33,458 nucleotides of DNA from Nocardia sp. CY41 (GCF_009829325.1 NZ_VUOS01000042.1:1-33458); one strand, 5' to 3'. Shown: positions 7,565 through 16,017, counted from the stretch's first letter. Notes: generated by a model from the letters alone, not told the origin. Made by a program: numbers and translations.

Positions 7565-8463
7565 GAGGCCCGCGCCTGCGCCGCCGGGGATTTCGCCAGA
7601 TAGGCCACCGCCTGTGCGGTGGAACCCACCGTCTCGGGGTGATAGCCGGGTTCGAAGGTGCTCAGCGCACTCCGCAACAGCGAGGGAACGCCGGGCAACG
7701 CGCCGCGCCACATCGCGCCGGAGATTCTCGCGAGCAGACGGGGATAGCCGAGGTCGGGCAGGTCCCGGTCCTGGTGGACGAGGAACTTGGTGCCGCGCAC
7801 CACCAAGGTCAGGAAGATGGGGAACACCAGCAGCATCAGTCCGGCGCGCCGCACGTACCCGGCGCCGAAGTAGACGGCCACATCGTGTGCGACGTGCCGG
7901 TGCTCGACTTCCTCCGCCCCGTGCCAGCGGAACAGGTCCGCCATGCGGGGATCGGCGCCGAACCGCTCGAGATCGGCGTTGAGCACCCAATCGCCCAGAT
8001 AGGCGAAGAAGTGTTCCAGGCAGGCGATGAAGGCCAGCCGCTCGACCAGCACCTGTCGTTCGGCCACGCCGGCGCCGCCCCTCGGCCCGAGCGTGCGGCG
8101 GAACAGGTACTCGGCCTGGCGCAGGTAGGGCCCGGGGTCGATGCCGTGCACGGCGAGCACGTCGTGCAGCACCTTGTCGTGTGTCTCGGCGTGCATCGAT
8201 TCCTGGCCGATGAACCCGAGCATCGCCTCGCGCAGCTTCTCGTCCCGCACGTACGGCAGCGCCTCCGCGTACGCCGCGCAGAACATGCGCTCCCCCTCGG
8301 GCAACAGCAGATTCAGCGAGTTGATCAGGTGCGAGGCGATGGGCTCGGCGGGCATCCAATGCAGCGGTGTGTCCGACCAGTCGAAGCGCACGTTGCGAGC
8401 GTGCAGCGCCACGGCGCCCGGGTCGGTGTCGGGCCGTCGCCCGGCCCTGCGAAGTAGCTTCAT
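7561..8463 (-). CDS. Ferritin-like diiron protein (predicted metal-dependent hydrolase family)
   Basis: The 300-residue product belongs to the family often annotated 'metal-dependent hydrolase' (PF10118). Candidate ligands follow a diiron pattern: Glu58, E88-SM-H91, Glu150, and E185-VE-H188 in WHGAEEVEHRH. A hydrophobic segment (MLLVFPIFLTLVV) suggests membrane association. ATG 8463 has a GAGGAG site upstream; the frame extends further 5' but that part is not gene-like. It is first in a coupled operon with the reductase and EphD-like genes. I infer an oxidative role on lipids; true hydrolase activity for this family is not established. Confidence 0.82.
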   Translation of the reverse strand: MKLLRRAGRRPDTDPGAVALHARNVRFDWSDTPLHWMPAEPIASHLINSLNLLLPEGERMFCAAYAEALPYVRDEKLREAMLGFIGQESMHAETHDKVLHDVLAVHGIDPGPYLRQAEYLFRRTLGPRGGAGVAERQVLVERLAFIACLEHFFAYLGDWVLNADLERFGADPRMADLFRWHGAEEVEHRHVAHDVAVYFGAGYVRRAGLMLLVFPIFLTLVVRGTKFLVHQDRDLPDLGYPRLLARISGAMWRGALPGVPSLLRSALSTFEPGYHPETVGSTAQAVAYLAKSPAAQARAS

Positions 8464-8526
8464 CGATACTCCTCGATCGGCACGCGCCCGCAACCGTCGC
8501 GCGATTCCTACATATCCGTAGTAAGG

Positions 8527-8555
8527 ATCATACACATATATAGAACCTCGAGTAA
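8527..8555 (-). promoter_or_regulatory. Possible promoter of the diiron-reductase-ephD operon
   Basis: On the minus strand TATGAT (8532-8527) could serve as a -10 element, with a weak -35 TTACTC at 8555-8550 and a 17-nt spacer. It lies 64 bp before the ATG at 8463 in an unusually AT-rich patch for this DNA. The -10 is good and the -35 poor. Confidence 0.3.
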
Positions 8556-8631
8556 CACACAAAATGACCGAGTGCGCTGTACGGTGACACAACTTCGCGA
8601 CAGTCGTCACACCCGCCGTTTCCGGCACAAA

Positions 8632-8649
8632 ACTAGAACGTGTTCTAGT
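8632..8649. promoter_or_regulatory. KstR-type operator upstream of the WS/DGAT gene
   Basis: An 18-bp dyad has arms ACTAGAAC and GTTCTAGT around central GT. Its core fits the published KstR consensus TNNAACNNGTTNNA (a TetR-family repressor of sterol catabolism). It ends 11 bp before the ATG of the acyltransferase, so a bound repressor would cover the initiation region. It also lies in the intergenic region shared with the divergent diiron operon. Another TetR protein with the same half-site is possible. Confidence 0.7.
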
Positions 8650-8660
8650 AGGCTTTTGCT

Positions 8661-10052
8661 ATGGAACGTTTGACCGGATTGGATGCCAGCTTTCTCTACT
8701 TGGAAACCGGGACCCAGCATCTGCACGTCTGCGCGCTGTTGATCCTCGACCCGTCGCCGGGTGACTACTCGTTCGAGGGATTCAAAGCCGAACTGGCCCG
8801 GCGGATTCCGCTGATCCCGCAGATGCGCCGCCGCGTGTACGAGGTGCCGTTGAATCTCGACCATCCCGTCTGGGTGGAGGACGCCGACTTCGACCTCGAC
8901 TACCACGTGCGCCGGATCGCCATCGCGGCGCCGGCCGGGCGCCGCGAACTCGCCGAGTTGCTCGGCGACATCGCCAGCCGTCCCATGGATCGCGATCGCC
9001 CGCTGTGGGAGATGTCCGTCGTGGAGGGCCTCGACGACGGGAAGGTCGCGGTGATCTGCAAATACCACCACGCCGCGGTGGACGGCATCACCGGCGCCAA
9101 CCTCATGATGCACCTGTGCGATCCGGAGCCCGGCATCACCAAGGAGGTGCCCGAACAGCGGTGGCGCCCCGAGTCGAAACCGAACGACTGGCAACTGCTG
9201 GCCGAAGCGGTGGTGAAGTTCCCCACCCGGGCGGGCATCGTCGGCATGCTGCCGAAAACCGTCGGTGTGGTCGCCGGCTTCGCGCAGCGTCGTCGCGAGA
9301 ACAAGACGGGCATGGCCGTACCCTTCTCCGCTCCACGCACGCCTTTCAATCTCGCCATCACCCCGCATCGCACCGTCGCGTTCACCCAAGTGGAGCTCGA
9401 CGCCATCAAGGAGATCCGCTCCGCGTTCGGCGTCAAGGTGAACGACGTGGTGCTGACCGTCGTCGCGGGTGCGCTGCGCGATTACCTGGCGGGGCGTGAC
9501 GAATTGCCGGACCGTTCGCTCATCGCGTCCGTGCCCGTCTCGGTGCACGAATCGACCCGGCACACCGCGGGCATCAACAAGGTCTCCGCGCTGTTCGCGC
9601 GGCTCGGCACCGACATCGCCGACCCGGTGGAACGCCTGCGCGAGGTCGCCGAGGCCAATCGCGGGGCCAAGGAAGAACACGAGGTGATCGGCGCGGATTT
9701 CCTGCAGGACTGGTCGAAATACGCGCCGCCGAACACCTTCCGGCTCGCGGCGCGGATGTACTCGTCGCTCAAGCTGGCGGAGAAGCACCCCGTGGTGCAC
9801 AACCTGGTGGTGTCCAACGTGCCCGGGCCGCCGATGCCGCTGTACTTCCTCGGCATCCGGGTGGACGGGATGTACCCGTTCGGGCCGGTGTTCCACGGCG
9901 CGGGCCTGTCGGTGACCGTGCTGTCGAACAACGACAAGCTGAATTTCGGCTTCATCGCCTGCAAGGAACTCGTGCCCGACATCGCGGCGCTCGCCGACGC
10001 CGTTCCCGGTGTGGTCACCGAATTGTTGTCCGCGGCGCGGAAATCGGGCTGA
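8661..10052 (+). CDS. Wax ester synthase/diacylglycerol acyltransferase (WS/DGAT family)
   Basis: The 463-residue product starts MERLTGLDASFLYLET, a family-typical N-terminus, and carries the catalytic HHxxxDG motif as H136-H-A-A-V-D141-G. A later conserved segment is VVSNVPGPPMPLYFLG, followed by the C-terminal GLSVTVLSNNDKLNFGF. These enzymes transfer acyl groups from acyl-CoA to alcohols or diacylglycerol to make storage wax esters or triacylglycerol. Length and motifs are complete. No strong Shine-Dalgarno precedes ATG 8661. A KstR-type dyad just upstream suggests sterol-linked control. Confidence 0.92.
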   Translation: MERLTGLDASFLYLETGTQHLHVCALLILDPSPGDYSFEGFKAELARRIPLIPQMRRRVYEVPLNLDHPVWVEDADFDLDYHVRRIAIAAPAGRRELAELLGDIASRPMDRDRPLWEMSVVEGLDDGKVAVICKYHHAAVDGITGANLMMHLCDPEPGITKEVPEQRWRPESKPNDWQLLAEAVVKFPTRAGIVGMLPKTVGVVAGFAQRRRENKTGMAVPFSAPRTPFNLAITPHRTVAFTQVELDAIKEIRSAFGVKVNDVVLTVVAGALRDYLAGRDELPDRSLIASVPVSVHESTRHTAGINKVSALFARLGTDIADPVERLREVAEANRGAKEEHEVIGADFLQDWSKYAPPNTFRLAARMYSSLKLAEKHPVVHNLVVSNVPGPPMPLYFLGIRVDGMYPFGPVFHGAGLSVTVLSNNDKLNFGFIACKELVPDIAALADAVPGVVTELLSAARKSG

Positions 10053-10061
10053 GCGCCGGTT

Positions 10062-10089
10062 CCCTGTCCGCCACCGCCGCCGGACAGGG
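10062..10089. terminator. Hairpin between convergent genes
   Basis: A 9-bp stem (CCCTGTCCG / CGGACAGGG) with a 10-nt loop sits in the 44-bp gap between the convergent WS/DGAT and alpha/beta-hydrolase genes, so it can serve both. There is no U tract, as is common in high-GC actinobacteria. Confidence 0.6.
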
Positions 10090-10096
10090 CGCCGAT

Positions 10097-10993
10097 TCAG
10101 ATCCGCGCCGCGACGGACTCGCAAGCTTCGAGCAGCACCGGCACGAAACGGTCGGCCTCGAGTACGCAACACGCGTGCCCGGCCGCGACACGGTGCACGC
10201 TCGCCCCCGGGATCATGCCCGCCATCTCCACCTGCCGATAGACCGGAACCGCCCGGTCCCGCGTGGTGACGACCACGGCCGTCGGCATCGTCAGGCTGTG
10301 CAGCCACGCGGTCGCGTCGAACCGCCCGACCACGGCCAGGATTTGGGTGAGCGCCCACCCGCTGGTGCTGCGGAACTCGCCGAACGCCCACCGATCCAAC
10401 CGCCCCGGCGCCCAGGTGAGCACCGGAAGCTCGGGCAGGCGGCCCGCCAGCTTCTCGGCACGGCGGTAGGAATACGGCCCCACTGCGGCCGCGAAGGCGC
10501 CGAACGTTCGATGAAAAGCCTGCTCGCGCCACTTCTCGCGGAATCGATAAGGCGTCGCGCATAGCACCAGCCCGCTCACGCGATCCGGATGGCGGCGGCC
10601 GGCCAGCAGACTCACGATTCCGCCGAGGGAGAACCCGACGCAGACAGCGCGGTCGATGCTCAGCGCGTCGAGCACGGCCGCCACGTCGTCGGCGCAGTCC
10701 TCCAGATCGAACCGTTCGGAGCGGATGCCGCGCCCGTGCCACCGCTGATCGAACAGGACCACCCGGTATCGTCGCGCCAGCGCCGCCAGCGAGGGGAACC
10801 AGGTGAGGTACGCGGTGCATGCGGTGGCATGCAGGAGCACCAGCGTCGGCGCGTCCTTCGGCCCCGGGATGTCGACGACGTAGGTCCGACCCCGGTCCGC
10901 CAGATCGATCAGGCGTCCATCGGGCACCTCGGCGATGTCCGGCACCCGGAAACGTCCGCCCAACCGCGTCACGCTTCGGCCGGAGTTCGTCAT
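10097..10993 (-). CDS. Alpha/beta hydrolase
   Basis: The 298-residue product has an alpha/beta-hydrolase fold: LLHATACTAYLTWFP (oxyanion region), FDQRWHGRG, nucleophile elbow GFSLGG, an acid in TTRDRAVP and a catalytic His in AGHACCV. The substrate is unknown. ATG 10993 is preceded by GGGAGG with good spacing. A perfect KstR-type dyad lies 35 bp upstream of the start, linking the gene to the same presumed sterol/lipid regulon as the neighbouring acyltransferase and hydroxysteroid dehydrogenase. Confidence 0.88.
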   Translation of the reverse strand: MTNSGRSVTRLGGRFRVPDIAEVPDGRLIDLADRGRTYVVDIPGPKDAPTLVLLHATACTAYLTWFPSLAALARRYRVVLFDQRWHGRGIRSERFDLEDCADDVAAVLDALSIDRAVCVGFSLGGIVSLLAGRRHPDRVSGLVLCATPYRFREKWREQAFHRTFGAFAAAVGPYSYRRAEKLAGRLPELPVLTWAPGRLDRWAFGEFRSTSGWALTQILAVVGRFDATAWLHSLTMPTAVVVTTRDRAVPVYRQVEMAGMIPGASVHRVAAGHACCVLEADRFVPVLLEACESVAARI

Positions 10994-11027
10994 GACGCAC
11001 CTCCCGTGGTCACACCGCAGGAACTTT

Positions 11028-11041
11028 TAGAACGTGTTCTA
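11028..11041. promoter_or_regulatory. KstR-type operator upstream of the alpha/beta hydrolase
   Basis: The perfect dyad TAGAAC-GT-GTTCTA matches TNNAACNNGTTNNA. It has the same 14-bp core as the site before the WS/DGAT gene, so the same regulator probably binds both. Confidence 0.72.
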
Positions 11042-11507
11042 TACGATCATGGCACACCTGCGCGCCCGGGCTGCCGAGTTTCCCCGGCGACGCGCCAGGA
11101 CAGCCGTGCCCCTACGCACCCCACCGTGCGGCGATCCCGGCGCGCCGCGCAACCGACGCGAAAATCGCGGGCCACATCGACCAGGCGAGATCGGCCGATC
11201 GCAACGCGCGACACCCACCAGACGGCTCGACGGAGACCGCGAGCGTCACCTACACCGAGCCGAATTCGACCTTCACCTGGCCTGAGTCCATATGTGCTCC
11301 GGTGCAGAGCGACCGGCGGCCGTCCGGCCACACTGTACGGCCGAAACCCGAACTCGTCCGGCCTCGGCGTCACCTGAAGGACCGGCCGAGCTAGACACCG
11401 GCGAGCACGAAGGCCGCGGCGCGCGCCCACGCGACGGCACAGCCGGACGCCCGTCCACCGACCATCCACCTGGGTTACTGTCGCGGGACGCGCCCGGCGG
11501 GGCGAGT
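11042..11507. other. Intergenic stretch, no gene supported
   Basis: Long frames exist here on both strands, but their products are Arg/Pro-rich, lack domain-like patterning and have no ribosome site. I see no RNA gene. The only regulatory signals are the KstR-type dyads at its two edges. Confidence 0.55.
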
Positions 11508-11527
11508 TTCTGTAACGTGTTGCAGAA
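11508..11527. promoter_or_regulatory. KstR-type operator upstream of the hydroxysteroid dehydrogenase
   Basis: The imperfect 20-bp dyad has arms TTCTGTAAC and GTTGCAGAA (one mismatch) around GT. Its core (11511-11524) still fits TNNAACNNGTTNNA. It ends 25 bp before ATG 11553. Confidence 0.6.
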
Positions 11528-11552
11528 GGGTTCTAGAGACGGAGGTGCCCAC

Positions 11553-12296
11553 ATGGGGCGGTTGACCGGCAAGGTGGCGTTGATCAGCGGCGGAGCGCGC
11601 GGAATGGGCGCGGCACACGCCAGGGCCCTGGTCGCCGAGGACGCCCGCGTGGTGCTGGGCGACGTGCTCGACGACGAGGGCGCCGCGGTCGCCGCCGAAC
11701 TCGGCGACAACGCCGCCTACGTGCACCTCGACGTGCGCGAGCCGGAGGACTGGCGCAAAGCCGTCGATGCGGCGGTGCAGCGGTTCGGCTCGCTGAACGT
11801 CCTGGTGAACAACGCGGGCATCGTGAACGGCAATTTGCTCGTCGCGTTCGAGCTGGCCGAATGGCAGCGGATCATCGACATCAACCTCACCGGCACCTTC
11901 CTCGGCATGCAGGCGGCCACGCCCGCGATGATCGAGGCGGGCGGCGGCTCGATCATCAACATCTCCTCCGTCGAGGGCATGCGCGGCAGCCCGGGGCTGC
12001 ACGGCTACACGGCCACCAAGTTCGCCGTGCGCGGGCTCACCAAATCCACCGCGCTCGAACTGGCGCAGCACAAGATCCGGGTGAATTCCGTGCACCCCGG
12101 CCTGATCCGCACCCCGATGACGGAGAACATCCCCGAGGACTTCCTGCAGATCCCGCTCGGTCGCGCCGCCGACCCGGCCGAGGTGTCCGCCCTGGTGACC
12201 TTCCTCGCCGGCGACGAGTCGTCCTACACCACCGGAGCCGAGTTCGTCATCGACGGCGGTCTGACCGTGGGCGTGCCGCACAAGAGCTTCGGCTGA
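11553..12296 (+). CDS. fabG3: 3-alpha,20-beta-hydroxysteroid dehydrogenase-like SDR (Rv2002/FabG3-like)
   Basis: The 247-residue product is a classical short-chain dehydrogenase with GGARGMG (13-19), NNAG (87-90), the catalytic set Ser139, Tyr152, Lys156 (HGYTATKFAVRGLTKSTALEL), and a C-terminal EFVIDGG. Its sequence closely follows what I recall of mycobacterial Rv2002, an NADH-dependent 20-beta-hydroxysteroid dehydrogenase, including SGGARGMGA, VHLDV and RVNSVHPGLIRTPMT. ATG 11553 is chosen because GGAGGT (11541-11546) precedes it. An upstream KstR-type site supports a steroid role. The stop lies 1 bp from the convergent YdcF-like gene. Confidence 0.88.
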   Translation: MGRLTGKVALISGGARGMGAAHARALVAEDARVVLGDVLDDEGAAVAAELGDNAAYVHLDVREPEDWRKAVDAAVQRFGSLNVLVNNAGIVNGNLLVAFELAEWQRIIDINLTGTFLGMQAATPAMIEAGGGSIINISSVEGMRGSPGLHGYTATKFAVRGLTKSTALELAQHKIRVNSVHPGLIRTPMTENIPEDFLQIPLGRAADPAEVSALVTFLAGDESSYTTGAEFVIDGGLTVGVPHKSFG

Positions 12297-12297
12297 C

Positions 12298-13404
12298 TCA
12301 GCCGCGGGTGGCCAGCAGAGCCAGCGGCGGCAGCGACACCAGCGCGACGCCCACCACGATAGTGGTCCATTTGTAGGCCACCAGCAGCGCGGCGAATTCG
12401 CGCAGGAACGCGCTCGGCAGGTAGTAGAAGGCGGTCCTGGCGCCCGTCACCTCGGCGTCGAGGTGGAGGCGGCGCGCCAGGATCGCCGTGCGCAGCGCGT
12501 GGAAATTACTCGTCACCAGCACCATGCGCGTGGCGGGGCCGCGCTCGCCGAGCAGCCGCTTGGTGAACAGCAGATTCTCCTCGGTGGATTCCGACCGGTC
12601 CTCCAGCACCACACGGTTTTCCGGCACGCCGCGGCCGATGAGGTAATCGGCCATCGCCGAGGCCTCGGAGACCTCCTCGTCGGATCCCTTGCCCCCACTG
12701 GCGATCAGCAACGGCGCACGCCCCTCGGCCGTCTCACCGCGGTAGACCTCGATCGCCCGGTCCAGGCGCGCGGCCAGCAGCGGCGGCACTTCCCCGTCGA
12801 CCAGTCCGGCTCCGTGCACGACGATCGCGTCCATCCCGGGCCGGTAGGGCAACAGGCCGTAGCAGAGCGAATACAGCAGGAACGCGGTGAACAAGAAGCC
12901 GACGTAGCTGATCGCCATCGTCAGCGATGCCAAAAGCACGGCGAACCAGAAGTTTCCGGTGAGGAGAGCCAGGCCCAGCACCACGTACGGCACCAGCAAC
13001 GCGATGCCGAGCCCCAGCGGCAGCAGATTCGGGACATGCCAGCCCTCGCGGCGCACCAACTGCGCGCCGTTGGCGATCGACAACCCGGCGAGTACCAGCA
13101 CCAGCAACGGTGACAGCAGTACCACCAACGGTGCGAGCACCACCGGCAGGTCGCCGTCGACGATCCAGCCGACCGCCCACGCGCCGACGAACCCTGTCCC
13201 CAGAAGCAGCAACACCCCGTGGCCGAGTCGCCTTCGGTCCGTGCCGAATCGCACCGCGAACACACCGAGCAGGACGACGCCGACGACCAGCAGAAGCACC
13301 GGGCCACGGTAACCGACCGGTGAGCGCTGCGCCCGGCCGTCCCCGAGCGGCGCGGCTACCTCGGCTTTTTCCGATCGTCCCCTACAGTGTGCAGGTCCGG
13401 GCAT
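12298..13404 (-). CDS. YdcF/ElyC/SanA (DUF218) family membrane protein
   Basis: The product has several hydrophobic helices in its first 200 residues, then a DUF218 domain: DAIVVHGAGLVDGEVPPLL, LLIASGGKGSDEEVSEA, ESTEENLLFTKRLL and LVTSNFHALRTAILARRL, the acidic and SNFH signatures of the family. A last hydrophobic helix follows. Family members are linked to cell-envelope processes, but the reaction is not known. The start is uncertain: ATG 13404 gives 368 residues, while GTG 13299 gives 333 residues starting at the first helix. Neither has a clear ribosome site. Confidence 0.82.
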   Translation of the reverse strand: MPGPAHCRGRSEKAEVAAPLGDGRAQRSPVGYRGPVLLLVVGVVLLGVFAVRFGTDRRRLGHGVLLLLGTGFVGAWAVGWIVDGDLPVVLAPLVVLLSPLLVLVLAGLSIANGAQLVRREGWHVPNLLPLGLGIALLVPYVVLGLALLTGNFWFAVLLASLTMAISYVGFLFTAFLLYSLCYGLLPYRPGMDAIVVHGAGLVDGEVPPLLAARLDRAIEVYRGETAEGRAPLLIASGGKGSDEEVSEASAMADYLIGRGVPENRVVLEDRSESTEENLLFTKRLLGERGPATRMVLVTSNFHALRTAILARRLHLDAEVTGARTAFYYLPSAFLREFAALLVAYKWTTIVVGVALVSLPPLALLATRG

Positions 13405-13498
13405 CGGTCGCCGTCGACCGGCATCCGGGATGCATTCGACTTCAGCACACCAGCTTTACGCACCAGCACGTCGTGAGGAATGGGAGTCGACGAAGGAC

Positions 13499-14689
13499 AT
13501 GCTTCGATTGGTCATCGCCACCGCAGCGGCCGCGCTTTGTGTGATCACACCGCAAGCCGCGGCGCAGCCCATCTATCCCGCGCCGGATCCGGATCCGTTC
13601 TACGCCACTCCGGCCGATCTGGACCGCGCCGCGCCCGGCGATGTCCTCGCCGTACGGCCGATGCCTGCGCTGCCGACGTTCCCCGGCTCGACGGTCACGA
13701 TGATCAAGTTCCGCTCGACCAACTCCGCCGGTGAGTCGATCGCGGCCACCACCACCGTGCTGACTCCGCCCGATCCAGCCCCCGGTGGGCCGCTGCTGTC
13801 CTATCAGCACATCATCAACGCACTCGGCACCCAGTGCGCGGTCTCCCGTGTCCTCTACACCAGCGACCCCAATCTGGCAGTGCGCGAAGCGCCTGCGCTC
13901 AACGCCCTGCTGCTGCGCGGCTGGTCGGTCGCTCTGCCCGACCACCTGGGGCCGACCAGCGCCTACGGGGCCGCGAAACTCGGCGGCATGATCACGCTGG
14001 ATGGACTCCGCGCGGCCCGGCGGGTCGCGGAACTGGGATTGGCGGACAGCCCGATCGCCATGCTCGGCTACTCCGGCGGAGGGATGGCGAGCGCATGGGC
14101 GGCCGCGCTCGCGCCGACCTACGCGCCGGAACTGCCGCTCGTCGGCGTCGCCGCGGGCGGGGTACCGATGAATCTGGTCAAGATGATCGAGGGCCTCGGC
14201 TACGCGCCGCACGCGGCCTTCGGTCTCGCCTTCGCCGCCGCTCTCGGACTGGAGCGGGAATACCCGGCGCGACTGCCGGTGAGTGAACAGCTGAACTCGG
14301 AAGGGCTGTCGGTCCGCAACCGGATCGCCGACAGTTGCACCAACGAGATCCTGCTGGCCGGCGCGGGCCGGGGAATCGTGGACGTCGCGGCCTCGAATTC
14401 GCTGGCCGACGACAAGCGCGCACGGGGCGTGCTCGAGGAGAACAGCCTGGAACACTACGAAGGCGTCCCGGCCGTTCCGGTCTACCAATGGCGCGCCGAG
14501 ATCGACGCCCTCATTCCGGTGGAGTCGATCGATGCCACGCTCCGGCGGTACTGCGACGCGGGCGCGCGAGTGCTCTACGAGAAATTTCTCAGCCCGGACC
14601 ACTTGTCCACCGCGGTGCTCGGCATACCGCCCGCCATCGATTGGCTGGACGCACGCTTCCGCGGGGTGCCCGCACCGACCAACTGCTGA
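13499..14689 (+). CDS. Secreted lipase (LIP family)
   Basis: From ATG 13499 the 396-residue product begins with a signal peptide: MLRLVIA, a hydrophobic core, and a probable cut after AAA at about residue 22. The mature part is a LIP-family (PF03583) alpha/beta-hydrolase: LSYQHIINALGTQC, nucleophile Ser192 in GYSGGG, an acid in RAEIDALIP and a probable catalytic His in SPDHLST. Such proteins are exported triacylglycerol lipases or esterases. The frame stays open upstream, but the signal peptide fixes the start. Confidence 0.88.
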   Translation: MLRLVIATAAAALCVITPQAAAQPIYPAPDPDPFYATPADLDRAAPGDVLAVRPMPALPTFPGSTVTMIKFRSTNSAGESIAATTTVLTPPDPAPGGPLLSYQHIINALGTQCAVSRVLYTSDPNLAVREAPALNALLLRGWSVALPDHLGPTSAYGAAKLGGMITLDGLRAARRVAELGLADSPIAMLGYSGGGMASAWAAALAPTYAPELPLVGVAAGGVPMNLVKMIEGLGYAPHAAFGLAFAAALGLEREYPARLPVSEQLNSEGLSVRNRIADSCTNEILLAGAGRGIVDVAASNSLADDKRARGVLEENSLEHYEGVPAVPVYQWRAEIDALIPVESIDATLRRYCDAGARVLYEKFLSPDHLSTAVLGIPPAIDWLDARFRGVPAPTNC

Positions 14690-14771
14690 CGGCGGCCCGG
14701 CCGACGGCAGTGCACGCCGACCGGGAGCGGATCGTTCCGCCGCGCCGCCACATCGGATCTCGCGCCGAGGA

Positions 14772-15023
14772 CTAGACGTCCTTGCCGCTCTCGTAGGCGC
14801 TCTGGCGCGCCTCGTCGAGATCCGCTTCAGCACGGGCCTTTTCGGCCTCGGCTTCCTTCTGCGCCGCGTCCCGCTGGGATTCGGCCTTGTCCTGCTGTGC
14901 GCGACCCTCTTTCTTCAGGTCCTCGTCACCGGTGACGACGCCAGCGGCTTCCTTCGCCTTCCCCTTGATGTCTTCCACGACACCCTCGACAGCTTCCCGG
15001 GGTCCGCTCTGATGCTCCGGCAT
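14772..15023 (-). CDS. CsbD-like stress protein
   Basis: The 83-residue, highly charged product is rich in Ala, Glu, Lys and Gln and lacks hydrophobic segments. VEGVVEDIKGKAKEAAGVVTGDEDLKKEGRAQQDKAE is the CsbD-type repeat region, followed by a coiled-coil-like tail. Family members are general-stress proteins of unknown mechanism. ATG 15023 has GGGAGG six bases upstream; a GTG one codon earlier is less likely. Confidence 0.85.
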   Translation of the reverse strand: MPEHQSGPREAVEGVVEDIKGKAKEAAGVVTGDEDLKKEGRAQQDKAESQRDAAQKEAEAEKARAEADLDEARQSAYESGKDV

Positions 15024-15263
15024 CACATACCTCCCAATTCCTAGTCGGCTGACATCCGCCGCATACCCGACTCCGGCGACGTCAATCGTCGTGTGACGCC
15101 GACCACCCCCGATCGGCCTGACGCCGCCGCGGACTGGCCTCGCCGACTACGTTCCCGGTGGCGGTTTTCCGGCGAGACGTGGCGTAAATGCCTCTGGGAA
15201 GGGCTCGCTCGCCTCGATAAATTCGGTTCGCGAAGGAGTCCGACCGCAAGGAGTTCAGCCATC

Positions 15264-15659
15264 ATGAATTATGTCGCGCCGGTGCTGATCGGCATTCTGT
15301 ACGCGATGGTGATGTCGGTGATCCCGGAACCCCATCGTCGCCGCTTCAATGCCGTCATGGTCGCCGGTGCCGGGGCGGCATATCTGAGCGGCGGTGGAGC
15401 AGGCGGCTGGGAATTCGTATTCACGGCCGTCGCGACCTACTGCGCCTACCGCGGACTGGAGTCCTGGACCTACATCGGCACAGCCTGGCTCCTGCACACC
15501 GCATGGGACCTGTTGCACCACTTCAAAGGCAATCCCATCATCCCGTTCGCGCACGACTCATCCCTCGGATGCGCGATCTGCGACCCCGTCATCGCCGTGT
15601 GGTGCCTCTACGGCGGCCCCTCACTCTTCGGCTTCCGCCGCAATGCCGCCGTTTCCTGA
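15264..15659 (+). CDS. DUF6010-like small membrane protein
   Basis: The 131-residue product has about four hydrophobic segments (APVLIGILYAMVMSVI, AVMVAGAGAAYLSGG, FVFTAVATYCAYRGL, and the TAWLLHTAWDLLHH region) and conserved-looking HTAWDLLHHFKGNPIIPF and CAICDPVIAVW motifs, with His and Cys residues near the membrane. It resembles the DUF6010 family, whose function is unknown. AAGGAG at 15248-15253 supports ATG 15264. It appears monocistronic. Confidence 0.75.
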   Translation: MNYVAPVLIGILYAMVMSVIPEPHRRRFNAVMVAGAGAAYLSGGGAGGWEFVFTAVATYCAYRGLESWTYIGTAWLLHTAWDLLHHFKGNPIIPFAHDSSLGCAICDPVIAVWCLYGGPSLFGFRRNAAVS

Positions 15660-15711
15660 ACTGTCCTCCGCGCAAGCCATTCAGCTCGGGTGATCCGCAC
15701 CCGCGCTTCGG

Positions 15712-15993
15712 TCAGAGGTCATCGATGTCGATGAGCGCGTCCTGCAATGCGCGGGCGACCAGAGCGGCTTTCGTCGGCGCGGGGCGGCCGACCGCGGCGT
15801 ACTTGTCTCTGATCCGTGCCAAGTGGGTGTTGACCGTCCCCAGCGAGATGTACAGACGCCGCCCGACTTCCACTTTCGAGTCCGAAGCGATCCACGCCAG
15901 AAGCACTTCGATCTCCCGGCTGCTCAGCGCCGGACGCTCCCGCTCCAACGCGACGGGCAGCTGGTCGTCCCTATGGTCGAAGGCGATACTCAT
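15712..15993 (-). CDS. LuxR-type HTH regulator, DNA-binding domain only
   Basis: The 93-residue product is almost entirely a LuxR C-terminal HTH: ALSSREIEVLLAWIASDSKVEVGRRLYISLGTVNTHLARIR. It lacks a receiver, GAF or PAS input domain, so it is either a stand-alone DNA-binding protein or the surviving end of a larger regulator. Only weak Shine-Dalgarno-like AAAGGA copies precede the ATG, inside a tandem 10-bp repeat TAATCCTTTG at 15998-16017 (plus strand). The targets are unknown. Confidence 0.75.
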   Translation of the reverse strand: MSIAFDHRDDQLPVALERERPALSSREIEVLLAWIASDSKVEVGRRLYISLGTVNTHLARIRDKYAAVGRPAPTKAALVARALQDALIDIDDL

Positions 15994-16017
15994 GAACTAA
16001 TCCTTTGTAATCCTTTG

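Noticed and set aside
8541..8554. Second KstR-type site near the diiron operon
   Set aside because: Only the half-site TAGAAC is present; the other half does not match.
8607..11000. Very long minus-strand open frame (about 797 codons)
   Set aside because: It lies antisense to the WS/DGAT gene and runs into the hydrolase in another frame. The product is Arg/Gly/His-rich without domain patterning, typical of high-GC shadow frames.
11047..11469. Possible 140-residue minus-strand gene
   Set aside because: It is Arg-rich with no ribosome site or recognisable pattern, and it would start close to the operator of the next gene.
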